A stretch of 64,000 bases of DNA from Miltoncostaea oceani (GCF_018141545.1 NZ_CP064356.1:1749001-1813000), one strand, 5' to 3'; shown: positions 7,831-16,431, counted from the first letter of the stretch. Numbers and translations are program-made. The notes: generated from the sequence alone by a model not told the origin.

Positions 7831-8682
7831 TCAGAGCAATCCGCACATCCGGGCCGTGTTCGGCCACGGGGTGAAGCCGCGGGTCGCGATCGCCTTCTCG
7901 GCGGTCCGCATCTGCTCCTCGCGCGTCCAGTTGTCCGCCGTCCCCTTCGCCCGGTAGAGCCCGGGGGAGTAGGTCTGCTGGAAGGTGCGGTCCATCTGCA
8001 GGCCGCCGTAGTAGCCGTTGCCCGTGCTGATGTCCCACGTGCCGTGCGACTCGTGCTCGGCGATGCAGGTCAGCGCGTCGTAGTGCCGCAGGCGCTCCGA
8101 GAGGGGGCGCTCCGCGGGACGCACCCGTTCGGTGCGGGCGCGCAGGAAGCTCGTGACCGTCCGCCAGTGGGCGAGCTGGGCCACCCGCTCCGGACGCGTC
8201 GGGGCGATGCGGAGGGCGCCGGGGCCGTCCACGCCGAGGGCGGTCGACCGGCGCACGGCGAGGGAGTGCTGGCGCGCGATGCGCGCCGCCAGTCCGCGCC
8301 CGCCGGGTCGGACCGCGGGTGCGGTGCGCTCGTCGACGGCGATGGGGACCTCGCGGGTGCGGGTCAGGAACCCGAGGACGCTGACGAGCCGCCGCTCGCG
8401 GCGGACGAGGAGCTCGGGTCGGTCCGGGACCGCCCCGATCGTCGACGACAGCCCCAGGCGCCGGGCCTGGGCGCGCGTGCGGGCGGTGAGGCGCGCGACG
8501 CGCTCGCGCAGCTCCCCGTCGGCGGTGGCGACCGCGGTGGACGCCACGGGGGCCATGCCCGGCGGTACCGGTACATGGGTCGCGGCGACCGCGAGGGCGG
8601 GGGGAGGGGGGGCGGTCGCGGCGGCGTGGCCGGCCGGGATCACCGTCAGCGCGACGGCGAGCGAGATGAGTGCCTTCAACAT
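7831..8682 (-). CDS. secreted Rpf/transglycosylase-like muralytic protein
   Basis: 283 aa. Residues 1-21 (MLKALISLAVALTVIPAGHA) are a signal peptide, followed by a helical middle region. The C-terminal 80 residues match the transglycosylase-like fold of resuscitation-promoting factors, CIAEHESHGTW then GNGYYGGLQM, with Glu211 as the likely catalytic acid. It should cut peptidoglycan glycan strands outside the cell. The ATG at 8682 is fixed by the signal peptide. An unusually long upstream gap (8683-9014) may be its leader. Confidence 0.85.
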   Translation of the reverse strand: MLKALISLAVALTVIPAGHAAATAPPPPALAVAATHVPVPPGMAPVASTAVATADGELRERVARLTARTRAQARRLGLSSTIGAVPDRPELLVRRERRLVSVLGFLTRTREVPIAVDERTAPAVRPGGRGLAARIARQHSLAVRRSTALGVDGPGALRIAPTRPERVAQLAHWRTVTSFLRARTERVRPAERPLSERLRHYDALTCIAEHESHGTWDISTGNGYYGGLQMDRTFQQTYSPGLYRAKGTADNWTREEQMRTAEKAIATRGFTPWPNTARMCGLL

Positions 8683-9014
8683 GGGCCTTTCGGCAGGGAA
8701 CGGGCCCGCACCGTCCGTGCACGGGATCGACCCCGTGCGGACTGTCGCCGCCGGGGTCGCGTTGCGGGCGAGCCGGACCCGCCCGGGATGGGCCGCGGTC
8801 GCTCGCGTCGGCATCGGTGCCGTCCGCCTGGGGATGCGCCGCGTTGTCGCCGGGATCGGCGGGGCACATCCGGCCGGTGATGGAAGCCCACCACGACCGG
8901 GCGCGCAAGTACCCGTTCGTCATGTGCCGAAAACACAGAACCTGCTACCGGCGTCCCCGCGCGGCCGTCGCGACGCCGTCGATGTGGGCCCGTGCCGTCC
9001 ACTAGGCTGCGGAC
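8683..9014. other. 332-bp intergenic region between divergent genes
   Basis: Divergent space between the Rpf-like gene and the J-like/TPR gene. The latter has its -10 at 9003-9008. The remainder would be promoter and leader of the Rpf-like gene. It contains local dyads such as CACGGGATCGACCCCGTG (8720-8737) but I could not match it to a known riboswitch consensus. Confidence 0.4.
9003..9008 (+). promoter_or_regulatory. -10 box, leaderless promoter of J-like/TPR gene
   Basis: TAGGCT ends 6 nt before the GTG start at 9015, so the predicted transcript would begin at or within a base or two of the start codon. Confidence 0.55.
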
Positions 9015-10007
9015 GTGGCCGACGACGACGCACGCGCACGCCGGGCCCGGTTCCTGAAGGAGCTGGCCGCCCGCGACCTCTACGCCTGGTTCGGCATCCC
9101 GCCCGACGCCGACGACGACGCCATCCGCGCCGCCGCGGAGGCGAAGCGCAGCCAGCTCGCCCACACGCCGATGCCGCAGCACAACCGCTCCATCGAGCGC
9201 GCCTACTGCGACCAGGGCGAGAAGGCGTTGCTGCGTCCCGCCGTCCGCCGCGAGTACGACGCGCTGCTGGCGGCGCGGATCGCCCCGGCCGCCGGCCCGC
9301 GCACGAGCGCCGAGCGCGGCGTCGCGGAGCGCGAGGAGCGGCTGCGGATCGCCCGTGAGCGGGTCGAGCACCACACCGCCGACGACGCCCGCATGGCGCC
9401 GGGCGACGCCATGTTCCTGGGGTCGGAGGACGTCGAGGTCGAGCTCGCCGGCGAGCGCCGCGCCGCCGCGAAGCGCACCGACTTCGCGGAGACCCTCGCC
9501 GAGGCCCGCGCCGCGCGCGTGCAGGGCGCCCCCCTGCGGGCCCTCGCGCTCGCCGAGAAGGCGAAGTCGCTGCGCACCACGGCCGGCTCCCTGAACACGC
9601 TGGGCGGCGCCCGCCGCGACGTCGGCGACCTGGCGGGCAGCGAGACCGCACTGCGGGAGAGCGTCGCGATGCTCCCCAGCGTCCGCGAGAACGCACCGGG
9701 CTGGATCGCCCTGTCGGCCACGTTGCGGGCCCGCGGCGACCTGGACGGCGCGGAGCAGGCCGCGATGAAGGTGATCGAGGAGGACGAGGACGACCCGCAC
9801 GGGTGGCACGCCCTCGCCTTCGTCCTGACGGACCGCGGCGAGACGATCCGCGCCGGCGACGCCTGGGAGCGGATGGCGAAGCTCGGCCTCGACGTGCCCG
9901 GGGTGCTCGCCGGCCTCCAGGTGCTCCGCAAGGACAGCCTCGCCCGCAACGACCAGCTCGGCGCCGCCAACATCGACGACCGCATCGCGCGGATCAGGAG
10001 GGGCTGA
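9015..10007 (+). CDS. J-domain-like and TPR-repeat protein
   Basis: 330 aa. Residues about 21-85 resemble a J domain (DLYAWFGIPPDADDDAI, then REYDALL), but the HPD tripeptide that activates DnaK is HTP (50-52). The C-terminal half (about 155-300) is built of TPR-like helical pairs, e.g. LNTLGGARRDVGDLAGSE and WIALSATLRARGDLDGAE. No signal or membrane segment, so cytoplasmic. GTG at 9015 follows a -10 by 6 nt. Possibly a co-chaperone-derived scaffold; function not established. Confidence 0.7.
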   Translation: MADDDARARRARFLKELAARDLYAWFGIPPDADDDAIRAAAEAKRSQLAHTPMPQHNRSIERAYCDQGEKALLRPAVRREYDALLAARIAPAAGPRTSAERGVAEREERLRIARERVEHHTADDARMAPGDAMFLGSEDVEVELAGERRAAAKRTDFAETLAEARAARVQGAPLRALALAEKAKSLRTTAGSLNTLGGARRDVGDLAGSETALRESVAMLPSVRENAPGWIALSATLRARGDLDGAEQAAMKVIEEDEDDPHGWHALAFVLTDRGETIRAGDAWERMAKLGLDVPGVLAGLQVLRKDSLARNDQLGAANIDDRIARIRRG

Positions 10008-10704
10008 GCCCCTCCCGGCGCGCGGCGTCCCGCCAGGCGGGGCCGCGGTGGAGCAGGACCCCGTGGTCGCGGAGCCACGCGCGCGCCTCCGCGTGACGGG
10101 GATCCGCCTCCTCCACCAGCGCCCAGAAGGCGGGGGAGTGGTCGGGGCGCCGCAGGTGGCAGACCTCGTGAACGACGACGTGCTCGAGGACGTGCTCGGG
10201 GGCGAGCATCAGCCTCCACGAGAACGAGAGCCGCCCCGTCGCCGCGCAGCTGCCCCACCGGGTGCGGGGGTCGCGGACGGCGACGCCCGCCACCCGGACG
10301 CCCATCGCGGCCGCCCGCGCCCGTGCCCGCTCGCCGGTCTCGCGCAGTGCCTCGGCGCGGTACCAGGCCTCGACGCGCGCGTCCGCCCGCTCGGCGGGCA
10401 CGTGGAGCTCGTCGCCGCGGCGGGCCACGCGACCCCGGCCGCCCGCGTGGAGCCGGAGCACGAGGGTGTCGTCGAGCCACGCCAGCCGGTCGCCGTCGGC
10501 GAGCGGGGCGGGCGGCGGGGCGAGGCGCGCCGACTGCTCGGCCACCCACGGCGCCGAGGCGCGCAGGAATGCGTCGACCCGGCCGGCGGGCGCCCGCGCC
10601 GGCACCGTGAGGCGCACCCCGGCGTCGCTGACCCGCAGCGTCATCCGCCGGGCGCCCCGGTGGCGCACGACCCGGCACGGAAATGGCGATTCGCGATGCT
10701 CCAT
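9994..10704 (-). CDS. YgjP/DUF45-type zinc metallopeptidase
   Basis: 236 aa. The HExxH motif is HEVCH (His179, Glu180, His183) followed by LRRPDHSPAFW, the third-ligand region typical of this family; RTRWGSC upstream is also diagnostic. The family is SprT-like and predicted to be a cytosolic zinc protease. ATG 10704 is favoured over GTG 10713 because a -10 TACCGT lies exactly 7 nt upstream. The 3' end overlaps the converging TPR gene by 14 bp. Confidence 0.85.
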   Translation of the reverse strand: MEHRESPFPCRVVRHRGARRMTLRVSDAGVRLTVPARAPAGRVDAFLRASAPWVAEQSARLAPPPAPLADGDRLAWLDDTLVLRLHAGGRGRVARRGDELHVPAERADARVEAWYRAEALRETGERARARAAAMGVRVAGVAVRDPRTRWGSCAATGRLSFSWRLMLAPEHVLEHVVVHEVCHLRRPDHSPAFWALVEEADPRHAEARAWLRDHGVLLHRGPAWRDAARREGLSPS

Positions 10705-10711
10705 CGCGGCC

Positions 10712-10717
10712 ACGGTA
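10712..10717 (-). promoter_or_regulatory. -10 box, leaderless promoter of DUF45 gene
   Basis: TACCGT on the minus strand ends 7 nt before the ATG at 10704; it shares the divergent gap with the lipid kinase promoter. Confidence 0.5.
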
Positions 10718-10742
10718 CCGGCCGTCCCGGCCGGCGGCCCGG

Positions 10743-10748
10743 TACGCT
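10743..10748 (+). promoter_or_regulatory. -10 box, leaderless promoter of lipid kinase gene
   Basis: TACGCT ends 6 nt before the ATG at 10755, and no ribosome site is present. Confidence 0.55.
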
Positions 10749-10754
10749 CGCCGG

Positions 10755-11600
10755 ATGCACATCACCCTCCTGGTCAACGAGAGGTCCGGCTCCGGCGGGG
10801 GTCCCTCGCCCGACGAGCTGACCGCCCTGCTGGAGGGCGCCGGCGCCGACGTCACCCGCCTCCCCGTGGACGCGGCCGGACGCGCCGCCGAGGGCGGCCC
10901 CGAGCGGATCGTCGTGGCGGGCGGCGACGGCAGCATCGCCCCCGCCGCCGACGCCGCCGGGGCCGCGGGGATCCCCCTCGCGGTCGTCCCGAGCGGCACG
11001 GCGAACGACTTCGCCCGCCGCATGGGCGTCCCCGACGACCCCGCGGAGGCCTGCCGCCTCGCCGTGACGGGGCCGGGGCGGCACGTGCTGGACCTCGGCC
11101 GCATGGACGGCCGCCCGTTCGTGAACGTGGCGACGGCGGGGTTGTCGGTCATGGCCGCCCGCGCCGCGCAGCCGCTGAAGGGCGCCATGGGCCCCGCCGC
11201 GTACCTGGCGGGCGCCGTCCGCTCGGCGGTCACCGGCCGCCCCCTGCAGGCGACGGTGCGCTGCGACGACCGGGAGGTGTTCAGCGGTCCCGCCTGGCAG
11301 GTGATGGTCGCCTGCTCCGGGGCGTTCGGGGCGGGTTCGCGCATCGCGGAGGCCGACCCCACCGACGGGCTGCTCGACGTGGTGGTGCTGGAGGCCGGCC
11401 CGCGCCTGCGCCTCGTGCGCCACGCCCGCGCGCTCCGCGCCGGGATGATCACCGGGCAGCCGGGCGTCCACGCCGACCGGGGGTCGCGGATCACGCTCAC
11501 CCTGCCGGGCGGCGCCGGGGTCAACATCGACGGCGAGCTGGTCGACGCGGCGCCCGGCTTCACCGTCGAGCCCGCGCACTTCTCCCTGGTGACGGCGTGA
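10755..11600 (+). CDS. diacylglycerol/lipid kinase (DgkB/YegS family)
   Basis: 281 aa. The catalytic nucleotide-binding loop GGDGS is at residues 56-60 and is followed by VVPSGTANDFARRMG, both family signatures; INIDGEL-like VNIDGELVDAAP closes the second domain. It should phosphorylate diacylglycerol or a related lipid using ATP at the membrane. The stop overlaps the GTG of the cardiolipin synthase gene (GTGA), so the two act in one phospholipid operon. Confidence 0.9.
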   Translation: MHITLLVNERSGSGGGPSPDELTALLEGAGADVTRLPVDAAGRAAEGGPERIVVAGGDGSIAPAADAAGAAGIPLAVVPSGTANDFARRMGVPDDPAEACRLAVTGPGRHVLDLGRMDGRPFVNVATAGLSVMAARAAQPLKGAMGPAAYLAGAVRSAVTGRPLQATVRCDDREVFSGPAWQVMVACSGAFGAGSRIAEADPTDGLLDVVVLEAGPRLRLVRHARALRAGMITGQPGVHADRGSRITLTLPGGAGVNIDGELVDAAPGFTVEPAHFSLVTA

Positions 11601-12889
11601 ACCGGCGCTGGCCGGCCGGGATCCTCGCGACCGCGGCGCTCTGGTACGCGAGCGACTCGCTGCGGCACCGGCGCGAGGGGGGCCGCGGCTACGAGCTGGA
11701 GGACTCACCCGAGGTCGGCTCCGAGGGCTTCCTGCGGGCCGCGGAGGCGCTGACGCAGGCCCCGATCACGCGCGGCAACGCCGCGGAGCTGCTCGTCAAC
11801 GGCGACCAGATCTTCCCGGCGTTCCTCGAGACGATCGCCTCGGCGGAGCGCACCGTGAACCTGCTGACCTACGTCTATTGGACGGGGGACATCGCCCAGC
11901 AGGTCGCCGCCGCCGTCTGCGAGCGGGCGCGCGCCGGGGTCACGTGCCGGGTGCTGCTCGACGCGATGGGCGCCTTCAAGATGGACTCCGCGCTGATCGA
12001 CGAGATGGAGGAGTGTGGCGTGCTCGTGCGCCGCTTCCGCCCGCCGAAGCCGTACGCGCTGAAGCGGATGAACAACCGCACCCACCGCAAGATCCTCGTC
12101 GTCGACGGCACCGTCGGCCTGACGGGTGGCGTCGGGATCGCGGAGGAGTGGACGGGCGACGCCCAGGACCCCGACCACTGGCGCGACACCCACGTGCGGG
12201 TCCGCGGGCCGGTGGTGCGCGGCCTGCAGGGCGCGTTCGCCGAGAACTGGCTGGAGGCGACGGGCCAGGTGCTGGCCGGCGAGGACGACCTGCCGTACCT
12301 GCCGCCGGCCGCGGACGGCGACGGCGACCACGCCGCCGGGGCGGCGATGCAGGTGATCCGCTCGAGCGCGGGTGTGGGGGACACCAACATCGAGACGCTC
12401 TACTACCTGGCGATCGCCGCGGCGCGGACCTCCATCGACCTGACCTCCGCCTACTTCGCCCCCCGCCCCGCGTTCCTCGGCGCCCTGGTCGACGCGGCCC
12501 GCCGCGGCGTGGCGGTGCGGGTGCTGGTGCCGGGGGAGCACATCGACAAGGACGTGGTGCGGCACGCGGGGCGCGCGACGTACGGGGAGCTGCTGCGCGG
12601 CGGCGTGCGGGTGTTCGAGTACGGGCCGACGATGCTCCACGCGAAGGGCCTCGTCGTCGACGGCATCTGGTCGGCGCTCGGCTCGGCGAACTTCGACAAC
12701 CGCTCGTTCCAGCTCAACGACGAGGCCGTCCTCTGCACCCAGGACCGCGAGTTCGCGGGGCACCTCACCGCCGCGTTCGAGCGCGACCTGACGGTGTCGC
12801 GCGAGATCATGCTGGAGGACTGGAGCGGACGGCCGCTGCTCGAACGGGGTCGCGAGGTCGCCGCCCGCCTCCTGCGTCGCGAGCTCTAG
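11597..12889 (+). CDS. cardiolipin synthase, phospholipase D superfamily
   Basis: 430 aa. An N-terminal membrane helix (about residues 5-20) precedes two HKD motifs: HRKILVVDG (His163, Lys165, Asp170) and LHAKGLVVDG (His348, Lys350, Asp355), with GSANFDNRSF after the second. It makes cardiolipin or transfers phosphatidyl groups at the inner membrane. Translationally coupled to the lipid kinase through a GTGA overlap, which fits joint control of anionic phospholipid synthesis. Confidence 0.92.
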   Translation: MNRRWPAGILATAALWYASDSLRHRREGGRGYELEDSPEVGSEGFLRAAEALTQAPITRGNAAELLVNGDQIFPAFLETIASAERTVNLLTYVYWTGDIAQQVAAAVCERARAGVTCRVLLDAMGAFKMDSALIDEMEECGVLVRRFRPPKPYALKRMNNRTHRKILVVDGTVGLTGGVGIAEEWTGDAQDPDHWRDTHVRVRGPVVRGLQGAFAENWLEATGQVLAGEDDLPYLPPAADGDGDHAAGAAMQVIRSSAGVGDTNIETLYYLAIAAARTSIDLTSAYFAPRPAFLGALVDAARRGVAVRVLVPGEHIDKDVVRHAGRATYGELLRGGVRVFEYGPTMLHAKGLVVDGIWSALGSANFDNRSFQLNDEAVLCTQDREFAGHLTAAFERDLTVSREIMLEDWSGRPLLERGREVAARLLRREL

Positions 12890-12905
12890 CGCCCACCCGG
12901 GGGCG

Positions 12906-12924
12906 GGGTCCCGGACCGGGCCCC
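12906..12924 (+). terminator. short hairpin after cardiolipin synthase
   Basis: GGGG-T-CCCGG, A, CCGGG-CCCC: a nine-pair stem with a bulged T, 17 nt after the stop. Weak as a terminator because of its minimal loop. Confidence 0.35.
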
Positions 12925-12929
12925 TCGCC

Positions 12930-12935
12930 TAAGCT
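12930..12935 (+). promoter_or_regulatory. -10-like box of small helical protein gene
   Basis: TAAGCT lies 33 nt before the ATG at 12969, which also has an AGGAG ribosome site, so this transcript would be leadered. Confidence 0.4.
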
Positions 12936-12968
12936 GGACTCCGGACACATCGAGCCAGGAGCGCACGG

Positions 12969-13211
12969 ATGAACATCGGCAAGCTGTCGGGCATGGCCAA
13001 GGACCTGATCGACAAGCGCGGTGGGATGGACGCCCTCAAGAAGGACGCCGCGGAGCTGAAGGACATCGCGACGAGCAAGGGCAGCGTCGCCGACAAGGCC
13101 AAGCGGGCCGCCGACGCCCTGAAGGACCCGGGCGGTCCCGGCGCCGACGCCGGCACCCCGCCCACGGGCACGCCGCGGGCCGACGAGAAGCCCGCGCCGC
13201 CCGCCTCCTGA
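12969..13211 (+). CDS. small Lys/Ala-rich helical protein (MT0933-antitoxin-like)
   Basis: 80 aa. Residues 1-55 are an amphipathic Lys/Asp/Ala-rich helix pair (KLSGMAKDLIDKRGG, DKAKRAADALKDPG); the tail is Pro/Ala-rich and disordered. The composition resembles MT0933-type antitoxin or stress proteins of actinobacteria, but no toxin gene adjoins it. An AGGAG ribosome site (12957-12961) supports the ATG. Function uncertain. Confidence 0.6.
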   Translation: MNIGKLSGMAKDLIDKRGGMDALKKDAAELKDIATSKGSVADKAKRAADALKDPGGPGADAGTPPTGTPRADEKPAPPAS

Positions 13212-13223
13212 CCCCCGTCGCGT

Positions 13224-13243
13224 CCCCCGGCGCCCGCCGGGGG
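13224..13243. terminator. bidirectional hairpin between convergent genes
   Basis: CCCCCGGC-GCCC-GCCGGGGG, an 8-bp perfect stem with a 4-nt loop, sits between the small helical protein gene and the converging cupin gene and can serve both. Confidence 0.65.
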
Positions 13244-13255
13244 GCCGGACCGGTC

Positions 13256-13687
13256 TCAGCCCCGCAGGTCCGCGGCCGGCAGGTCGTCGGGCAGGGGGAT
13301 CTCCTGGGGCGCCCCGCCGACGGCGTCGTCCCAGTCGGCGAAGGCGCGGCCGTCGCGGCCCTGGTGCTCGCCGGACCCGCCGAGCGCGACGATGCTGCAG
13401 ACACCGGGGCCCAGGTTGACGAGGCGCCGCCGCACCTCGGGCGCGACGCGCATCAGTTCGCCCTCGGCGAGGTCCCGTGCGCCGTCCTCGGTCTCGACGG
13501 TCAGCGTGCCCCGCAGCACCAGGTAGACCTCCTCCTGGTGCGCGTGGGAGTGGATGCGTCCGCGCTCGCCGGGGCGCAGCAGCATGTGGTTGATCCCGAA
13601 GCTCGAGACCCCGAGCGCGCGACGCAGCGAGACGAAGCGATCGGGGGCGTCGTGGTCGAGTCGGGTGACGGCGGTTCCGGTCTCCAT
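13256..13687 (-). CDS. cupin-domain protein
   Basis: 143 aa single cupin. Motif 1 is RIHSHAHQEEVYLVLRG, with two His, Gln and Glu positions able to bind a metal; motif 2 follows near LVNLGPGVC. The role could be a dioxygenase, isomerase or sensor and cannot be decided. The ATG at 13687 follows a TATCCT -10 by 7 nt with no ribosome site, so it is probably leaderless and divergent from metX. Confidence 0.82.
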   Translation of the reverse strand: METGTAVTRLDHDAPDRFVSLRRALGVSSFGINHMLLRPGERGRIHSHAHQEEVYLVLRGTLTVETEDGARDLAEGELMRVAPEVRRRLVNLGPGVCSIVALGGSGEHQGRDGRAFADWDDAVGGAPQEIPLPDDLPAADLRG

Positions 13688-13694
13688 GGCGGCC

Positions 13695-13700
13695 AGGATA
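13695..13700 (-). promoter_or_regulatory. -10 box, leaderless promoter of cupin gene
   Basis: TATCCT on the minus strand ends 7 nt before the ATG at 13687. Confidence 0.55.
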
Positions 13701-13706
13701 CCCCGG

Positions 13707-13735
13707 TTGACACCCGCCGGGCGCCCCTCTAGCGT
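13707..13735 (+). promoter_or_regulatory. metX promoter, consensus -35 and -10
   Basis: TTGACA (13707-13712) and TAGCGT (13730-13735) are separated by exactly 17 bp. The -10 ends 9 nt before the GTG at 13745, so the mRNA should have almost no leader. This is the clearest sigma-70-type promoter in the window. Confidence 0.75.
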
Positions 13736-13744
13736 CACCGCGCC

Positions 13745-14890
13745 GTGGGGGCTTCCATCGGACGGGTCGAGACCGAGAGCGCCGTCCTGTTCGGTCCGGA
13801 CGGTCCCCTGCTGCTCGATTCCGGGGCGCTGCTCGCCCCCGTCGAGGTGGCCTACGAGACCTACGGCACGCTCGACGCCGACCGCTCGAACGCGGTGGTC
13901 ATCTGCCACGCCCTCACCGGCGACGCCCACGCCGCCGGGTACCATGACGGCGCCGACCGCCCCGGGTGGTGGGACACCATCATCGGCCCCGGCCGCCCGC
14001 TCGACACCGACCGCTTCTTCGTCGTCTGCTCCAACCTGCTCGGCGGGTGCCGGGGCACGACGGGGCCGTCGTCGATCGATCCCGCGACGGGCGTCCCCTA
14101 CGGGCTGCGGTTCCCTCTGTTCACGGTCAGCGACCTCGTGAAGGTGCACCGCGCCCTGATGGCGCACCTCGGCATCACCCGCCCCCTCGCCGCGGTCGGC
14201 GGGTCGCTCGGCGGGATGCAGGTGCTGCAGTGGGCGCTGGACGCCCCCGGCGAGCTCGGCGCCGCCGTGGTCGTCTGCGCGAGCAGCCGCCTCTCCGCCC
14301 AGAACATCGCCTTCTCGGCCGTGGCGCGGGAGGCGATCATGGGCGACCCCGACTTCCGGGGCGGCGACTACGCCCAGGCCGGGGTGCGACCCGACCGGGG
14401 CCTGTCGACGGCGCGGATGCTGGCGCACATCACGTACCTCTCCGAGGAGTCGATGCGCGACAAGTTCGGCCGGCGGCTGCAGGACCGCGACACGCCGCGG
14501 TTCGGCTTCGACGTCGACTTCCAGGTGGAGAGCTACCTCCGCCACCAGGGGGAGTCGTTCCTGCGGCGCTTCGACGCGAACAGCTACCTGTACCTGACGC
14601 GGGTGATGGACTACTTCGACGCGTTCGCCGACCCGGTGGCGGTGGCGCGCGCCCTGGACGGGACGTCCACGCGGTTCCTGGTGGTCTCGTTCGACAGCGA
14701 CTGGCGATTCGACACCGCCCACTCGCGGGAGATCGTGCGGACGCTCGCCGCCCACGGCGCCCCCGTCACGTTCCGGGAGGTGTCGTCGCCGTACGGCCAC
14801 GACTCGTTCCTGCTCGACATCCCCGACTACCACCGGACCGTCGGCGCGTTCCTGGAGCGCGCGCGGCGATCCGCGGCGGCCGCGGCATGA
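13745..14890 (+). CDS. metX: homoserine O-acyltransferase
   Basis: 381 aa alpha/beta hydrolase. The catalytic triad is Ser154 in GGSLGGMQ, Asp319 in VSFDSDW and His352 in YGHDSFLLD; NLLGGCRGTTGPSS is the MetX signature. It activates homoserine with acetyl-CoA (or succinyl-CoA in some lineages) as the first step to methionine. The GTG start is almost at the predicted transcription start. metW follows with an ATGA overlap, the usual metXW pair. Confidence 0.95.
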   Translation: MGASIGRVETESAVLFGPDGPLLLDSGALLAPVEVAYETYGTLDADRSNAVVICHALTGDAHAAGYHDGADRPGWWDTIIGPGRPLDTDRFFVVCSNLLGGCRGTTGPSSIDPATGVPYGLRFPLFTVSDLVKVHRALMAHLGITRPLAAVGGSLGGMQVLQWALDAPGELGAAVVVCASSRLSAQNIAFSAVAREAIMGDPDFRGGDYAQAGVRPDRGLSTARMLAHITYLSEESMRDKFGRRLQDRDTPRFGFDVDFQVESYLRHQGESFLRRFDANSYLYLTRVMDYFDAFADPVAVARALDGTSTRFLVVSFDSDWRFDTAHSREIVRTLAAHGAPVTFREVSSPYGHDSFLLDIPDYHRTVGAFLERARRSAAAAA

Positions 14891-15483
14891 GGCCCGACCT
14901 GCGGGTCGTCGCCGGGATGATCCCGGAGGGGTCGCGGGTGCTCGACCTCGGCTGCGGGGCCGGGGACCTCCTGGTGGAGCTGATCGCGAACCGCGGATGC
15001 CGGGGCCAGGGCGTCGAGGTGTCGACGGAGGCGTTCCACGCATGCGTCGCGCGGGGCATACCCGTGGTGCAGGCCGACATCGACGAGGGCCTGCCCGACT
15101 TCGAGGACGGCGCGTTCGACGTGGTGGTGCTCTCCCAGACGCTCCAGGCGACGCGGCGGCCGGTGCCGGTCCTCCGGGAGATGATGCGCGTCGGACGCGT
15201 CGGCATCGTCTCGTTCCCGAACTTCGGCCACTGGCGGGTGCGGTTCGACCTGGGGGTGCGGGGGCGGATGCCCGTCAGCGCGACGCTGCCGTACCGGTGG
15301 AGCGAGACGCCGAACATCCACCTGTGCACGATCCGCGACTTCGAGGAGCTCGCCGCGACCGAGGGCCTGCGGGTCGCGGAGCGGGCGCTGCTCGCACCCG
15401 ACGGGCGCGCCGCCGCCGCCCGCGTCGCCCGCCGACCGAACCTGCTCGCCGCCGGGGCCGCGTACCTCCTGACGCGCGACTGA
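14887..15483 (+). CDS. metW: methionine biosynthesis protein MetW
   Basis: 198 aa. A class I methyltransferase-like fold with VLDLGCGAGDL (about 18-28), VEVSTEAF, and the family-specific VLSQTLQATRRP and FPNFGHWRVR motifs. It pairs with MetX in methionine synthesis; the start codon overlaps the metX stop (ATGA), implying translational coupling. The family is known to accompany metX, though its exact biochemical part varies. Confidence 0.93.
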   Translation: MRPDLRVVAGMIPEGSRVLDLGCGAGDLLVELIANRGCRGQGVEVSTEAFHACVARGIPVVQADIDEGLPDFEDGAFDVVVLSQTLQATRRPVPVLREMMRVGRVGIVSFPNFGHWRVRFDLGVRGRMPVSATLPYRWSETPNIHLCTIRDFEELAATEGLRVAERALLAPDGRAAAARVARRPNLLAAGAAYLLTRD

Positions 15484-15486
15484 TCC

Positions 15487-16431
15487 GTGGACTCCGTCCG
15501 CAGCTTCATCGACGCGGTCGAGGCGTTCGCGGAGCGCGTCGCGGCGGTGCACTGGGGGTGGCTGGCCCTCGCCGTGGGGTTGAGCCTCACGAACCTGGCG
15601 CTGCGGTCGCGGGGCTGGCAGCAGATCCTGCGCGCCGCCCTCCCGGGCGCGCCGATCCGCTACCGCACGGCGTTCGGCGCGTACTGCGCGGGCGTCGGCG
15701 TGAACGCGATCGTGCCCGCCCGCGTCGGCGACCTGACGAAGATGTTCCTGGTGCGCCGCGCCGTGCCGGGCGCCCGCTACCCGACCCTGGTGGGCACCCT
15801 CGTCACGGAGACGGTGTTCGACTTCTTCGTCGCCGGCGGGCTGCTGATCTGGGCGCTCTCCGCCGGCGTGCTCCCCGGCGTCCGCCTGCCGGAGCTGCCG
15901 GCGTTCGACCTGTCGCTGGCGTTGCGCCACCCGTGGCTGACGGCCGTCGTCGTGGCGGTCGCCCTGGTCCTGTCGGTGATGCTGGCGCGCCGCGTCCGAC
16001 GGTTCTGGGAGCAGTTCGGGCAGGGCCTCGCGATCCTGCGGAGCCCCCGCCGCTACCTCGTCTCGGTGGTGCCGTACCAGGCGGTCGGCTGGGTGTGCCG
16101 CGTCGGCGCCGCCGCCGCGTTCCTGTCGGCGTTCAACGTGCCGGCGAGCCTGGAGGCGGCGTTGACGGTGCAGGTGGCGGGGAGCGTGGCGAGCCTCTTC
16201 CCGGCGACGCCCGGCGGTCTCGGCCCGAAGCAGGCGCTGCTCGTGGTGATGCTCGCCGGCACGACGGGGCGCACCGACGTCCTCGCGTTCAGCGTCGGGA
16301 TGGAGCTCACCCTCGTCGTGATGAACGCGATCCTCGGCGCGACGTGCCTGGCCCTGATGCTCCGCAACCTGCGCTTCCGCGACGCCATCTCGCGGGCCCG
16401 TGCCGACCGGGGCGACCCCGCCCCGAGCTGA
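15487..16431 (+). CDS. lysylphosphatidylglycerol synthase TM-region / flippase-like membrane protein
   Basis: 314 aa with about seven to eight membrane helices and the UPF0104/AglD-type motifs: GVGVNAIVPARVGDLTKMFLVRR near residue 75 and FPATPGGLGPKQALLVVML near 238. No catalytic synthase domain follows, so it is the membrane half only, as in many lipid-carrier or flippase candidates. GTG at 15487 is 3 nt after the metW stop, so it is in the met operon by position only. Confidence 0.82.
   Translation: MDSVRSFIDAVEAFAERVAAVHWGWLALAVGLSLTNLALRSRGWQQILRAALPGAPIRYRTAFGAYCAGVGVNAIVPARVGDLTKMFLVRRAVPGARYPTLVGTLVTETVFDFFVAGGLLIWALSAGVLPGVRLPELPAFDLSLALRHPWLTAVVVAVALVLSVMLARRVRRFWEQFGQGLAILRSPRRYLVSVVPYQAVGWVCRVGAAAAFLSAFNVPASLEAALTVQVAGSVASLFPATPGGLGPKQALLVVMLAGTTGRTDVLAFSVGMELTLVVMNAILGATCLALMLRNLRFRDAISRARADRGDPAPS

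Noticed and set aside
8683-8940. Possible c-di-AMP (ydaO) riboswitch upstream of the Rpf-like gene
   Set aside because: Context fits, but the conserved segments of the class cannot be found on the minus strand.
12969-13211. Toxin-antitoxin module
   Set aside because: Only an antitoxin-like helical protein is present and no toxin candidate adjoins it.
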